From Anaerolineales bacterium (GTDB lineage Bacteria; Chloroflexota; Anaerolineae; B4-G1; DUEL01), in the NCBI GenBank assembly GCA_015662065.1, contig DQUX01000123.1:1-5754 (forward strand): a stretch of DNA of 5,754 bases, written 5' to 3'. The notes under the pieces are model-generated. The model saw only the letters and a program-made list of their open reading frames with translations. It searched no databases and was not told the DNA's origin. Positions 3,712 to 5,754 of this stretch are shown in pieces. The position numbers and the translations under genes were made by a program. Position 1 is the first letter of the stretch; each line of letters opens with the position of its first letter.

Positions 3712-5754
3712 ATGTCGGAGACCATCGCCGTGGGATTTACCCTTAACGGCCAGCCCGTCCGCGCCCAGGTGGAGCCGGAGATGACGCTCCTCCGTTTCCT
3801 GCGGGACGAACTGCACCTCACCGGCACCAAGAACGGCTGCTCCACCGGTCACTGCGGCGCCTGTACCGTCATCCTCAACGGTAAGGCGACCCGCTCCTGC
3901 CTGGTGAAGATGGGATCGGGCCGGATGGAGGGTGCGGAAGTGACGACCATTGAGGGCCTGGCCCCGAAGGGGAAGCTCCACCCCATCCAGGCCGCCTTCA
4001 TCGAGCACGGCGCGGTCCAGTGCGGATTCTGCACCCCCGGCATGATCCTGACCGCCAAGGCTCTGCTCGATGAGAACCCCAACCCCACCGAGGAGGAGAT
4101 CAAGGCCGCCCTCACCCGCAACCGGAACATCTGCCGCTGCACCGGCTACGTCAAGATCATCGAGGCGATCAAGGGGGCAGCAGCCCGCATCGCGGCGGGA
4201 GAGGAGGCGGTCGACCCCGAGGCCGTGCTGGTCGAAGAGCGGGCCGATCTGCCCCGGCTGCGCCGGGACGGGCTGGGATTGGTCGCCGGGACCACCCAGT
4301 ATAGCGACGACCTGCTGTTGGAAGGCATGCTCCACGGCAAGATCCTCTGGAGCGCCCACCCCCACGCCGAGATCCTGGAGATCGACACCTCCGAGGCGGA
4401 GGCGATGGAGGGGGTGGCACTGGTGGTGACGGCCAAGGACATCCCCGGCGAGAACAAGGCCGGCCTCCTAGAACTGGACCAGCCAGCTATCGCCGCCGAT
4501 AAGGTCCGCTTCATCGGCGACCCGGTGGCAGCCGTCTTCGCCGAGACGGTCGAGATCGCCCAGGCGGCCCTGGACAAGATCCGGGTGGACTACCGCCCGC
4601 TGCCGGGGGTCTTCTCGCCGGAGGAGGCCGCCCGGCCGGGCGCCCCCCTCATCCACGAGAAAGGCAACCTAATCCACCACGCCCGCATCGAGCGAGGGGA
4701 CGTGGAGGCAGCCTTCGAGAAGTGCGCGGTGGTGGTGGAGCACACCTACACCACTCCCCACATCGAGCACGCCTTCCTGGAGCCAGAATCCGGCGTCGGT
4801 ATCCCGAACGAGGACGGCGGGGTGACCCTCAAGACGGGCACGCAGGCCGCCTTCGACGACCGCAAGCAGCTCTCCCGCATCCTGGCCCTGCCGGAGGAGA
4901 AGATCCGCGTCATCCAGATGCCGATGGGGGGTGCCTTCGGCGGCAAGGAGGACATCCTGATCTACCAGTTCCTGGCCCTGGGGGCGCTTCTCTCCCAACA
5001 GCCGGTGAAGATCACCCTCACCCGCGAGGAGTCGCTGCGCACCCACCCCAAGCGCCACCCGGCCAGGATGCGCTTCAAGACCGGTGCCGATGCCGATGGG
5101 CGGCTGCTGGCATTGGAGGCGGAGGTGGTGCTGGACGGCGGGGCGTACGCCTCGTTGAGCGTGGACGTATTGGAAAACACCCTGGTCTTCGGCGGCGGCC
5201 CCTACTACATCCCCAACGTCAAGCTGGAGGGCTGGGCCTGGTACACCAACAACGTCCCCTGCGGCGCGATGCGGGGCTTCGGGGTGATGCAGGTGGCCTT
5301 CGCCTTGGAGAGCAACCTGGATGAGATCGCCCGCCGGCTGGGAAAGGACCCCTTCGAGATCCGGTTGCTCAACGGGCTGGACGTGGGCCTGCCCACCGTG
5401 GCGGACCACGTGCTGGAGGAGGGGGTGGTGGGCATCAAGCCGACTATCACCGCCGCCCGGGAAGCGTTGCAGAAGCTCCAGATCCCTGATCCCGCGCCCG
5501 GGAAACGGATCGGCATCGGCGTGGCCTCGGCGGTGAAGAACATCGGCTTCGGCCACGGCTTCCCGGAGAGTTCGGGGGCCGTCGCCGAGCTAGATCGCTC
5601 CGGCCGGGTGCGCGTCCTGGCCAGCCAGTTCGAGTACGGCCAGGGGGCCCGCGCCAGCCTGGTCCGGCTGGCCGCCGAGGAGCTGGGCGTGCCAGCGGAC
5701 CGCATCGAGGTCGTCTGGCCGGATACCGCCGTCACCCCCCCCACCGGCCCCACC
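3712..5754 (+). CDS. Fused [2Fe-2S]/molybdopterin hydroxylase (MOP/XdhD-like, xanthine dehydrogenase family), C-terminus cut
   Basis: My translation gives 681 residues, open to the window end. Residues 1-80 form a plant-type ferredoxin domain with cluster ligands C43, C48, C51 and C63. Residues about 85-160 form the second [2Fe-2S] domain, with C104, C107, C141 and C143 (QCGFCTPG and NICRCTGY). After a linker of about 45 residues, the molybdenum part starts near LGLVAGTTQYSDD (188-200) and carries EHAFLEPES (352-360), GGAFGGKED (406-414) and AMRGFGVMQVAFALE (519-533). The FAD domain of classical xanthine dehydrogenases is absent, giving the same architecture as the roughly 907-residue aldehyde oxidoreductase of Desulfovibrio gigas, so about 225 residues, including the catalytic Glu near the C-terminus, should lie beyond the window. 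Glu802 of bovine xanthine oxidase corresponds to E413, but Arg880 appears to align with N489, so xanthine itself is not assured. It has no signal peptide and is likely cytoplasmic. Its divergent promoter ties it to the amidohydrolase gene. The family is certain; the substrate and electron acceptor are not. Confidence 0.92.
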   Translation, partial: MSETIAVGFTLNGQPVRAQVEPEMTLLRFLRDELHLTGTKNGCSTGHCGACTVILNGKATRSCLVKMGSGRMEGAEVTTIEGLAPKGKLHPIQAAFIEHGAVQCGFCTPGMILTAKALLDENPNPTEEEIKAALTRNRNICRCTGYVKIIEAIKGAAARIAAGEEAVDPEAVLVEERADLPRLRRDGLGLVAGTTQYSDDLLLEGMLHGKILWSAHPHAEILEIDTSEAEAMEGVALVVTAKDIPGENKAGLLELDQPAIAADKVRFIGDPVAAVFAETVEIAQAALDKIRVDYRPLPGVFSPEEAARPGAPLIHEKGNLIHHARIERGDVEAAFEKCAVVVEHTYTTPHIEHAFLEPESGVGIPNEDGGVTLKTGTQAAFDDRKQLSRILALPEEKIRVIQMPMGGAFGGKEDILIYQFLALGALLSQQPVKITLTREESLRTHPKRHPARMRFKTGADADGRLLALEAEVVLDGGAYASLSVDVLENTLVFGGGPYYIPNVKLEGWAWYTNNVPCGAMRGFGVMQVAFALESNLDEIARRLGKDPFEIRLLNGLDVGLPTVADHVLEEGVVGIKPTITAAREALQKLQIPDPAPGKRIGIGVASAVKNIGFGHGFPESSGAVAELDRSGRVRVLASQFEYGQGARASLVRLAAEELGVPADRIEVVWPDTAVTPPTGPT

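Noticed and set aside
4669..5556. 295-codon open frame on the minus strand opposite the molybdenum hydroxylase
   Set aside because: The plus strand carries the conserved molybdopterin-domain motifs throughout; this frame shows no family signature.

Overview
The window is a GC-rich bacterial segment holding four protein genes that fit nitrogen-heterocycle or ureide catabolism. No gene fixes the taxon. The high GC, consensus sigma-70-type promoters, strong AGGAGG ribosome binding sites, and the pairing of an FdrA/DUF1116 system with a MOP-type molybdenum hydroxylase suggest a Chloroflexota-like or similar environmental lineage, but that is a low-confidence guess.

Layout: three genes run on the minus strand and one on the plus strand, diverging from a 258-base region at 3454-3711. 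Reading leftward on the minus strand come an amidohydrolase of the cytosine deaminase family (2230-3453), an FdrA-family protein (448-2004), and the N-terminal 102 residues of a DUF1116 (YlbE/YahG) protein cut by the window edge (1-308). Reading rightward is a fused [2Fe-2S]/molybdopterin hydroxylase (3712-5754), cut by the other edge after 681 residues.

Regulation is unusually readable. The divergent region holds two back-to-back promoters (TTGACA-N16-TATAAT on minus, TTGACA-N16-TATACT on plus). Their -35 boxes sit inside a perfect 10-base inverted repeat, and a separate perfect palindrome overlaps each promoter. fdrA has its own promoter (TTGACA-N17-TATACT) and a leader of about 175 nt. The 5' end of that leader can pair with a segment 100 nt downstream, enclosing a riboswitch-sized domain, and a strong hairpin follows just before the ribosome binding site. 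This leader is the most interesting unexplained element. Between fdrA and the DUF1116 gene lies a decayed copy of the last codons of fdrA.

Working model (inference): the molybdenum enzyme hydroxylates a heterocycle, the amidohydrolase-fold protein opens, deaminates or binds a product, and FdrA/DUF1116 carry out a carbamoyl-transfer step like the E. coli oxamate carbamoyltransferase. Two of these proteins lack residues expected of the textbook enzymes. The amidohydrolase lacks one metal-binding His and the catalytic Glu. The hydroxylase lacks the substrate-binding Arg of true xanthine dehydrogenases. The substrate is therefore probably not simply cytosine or xanthine.
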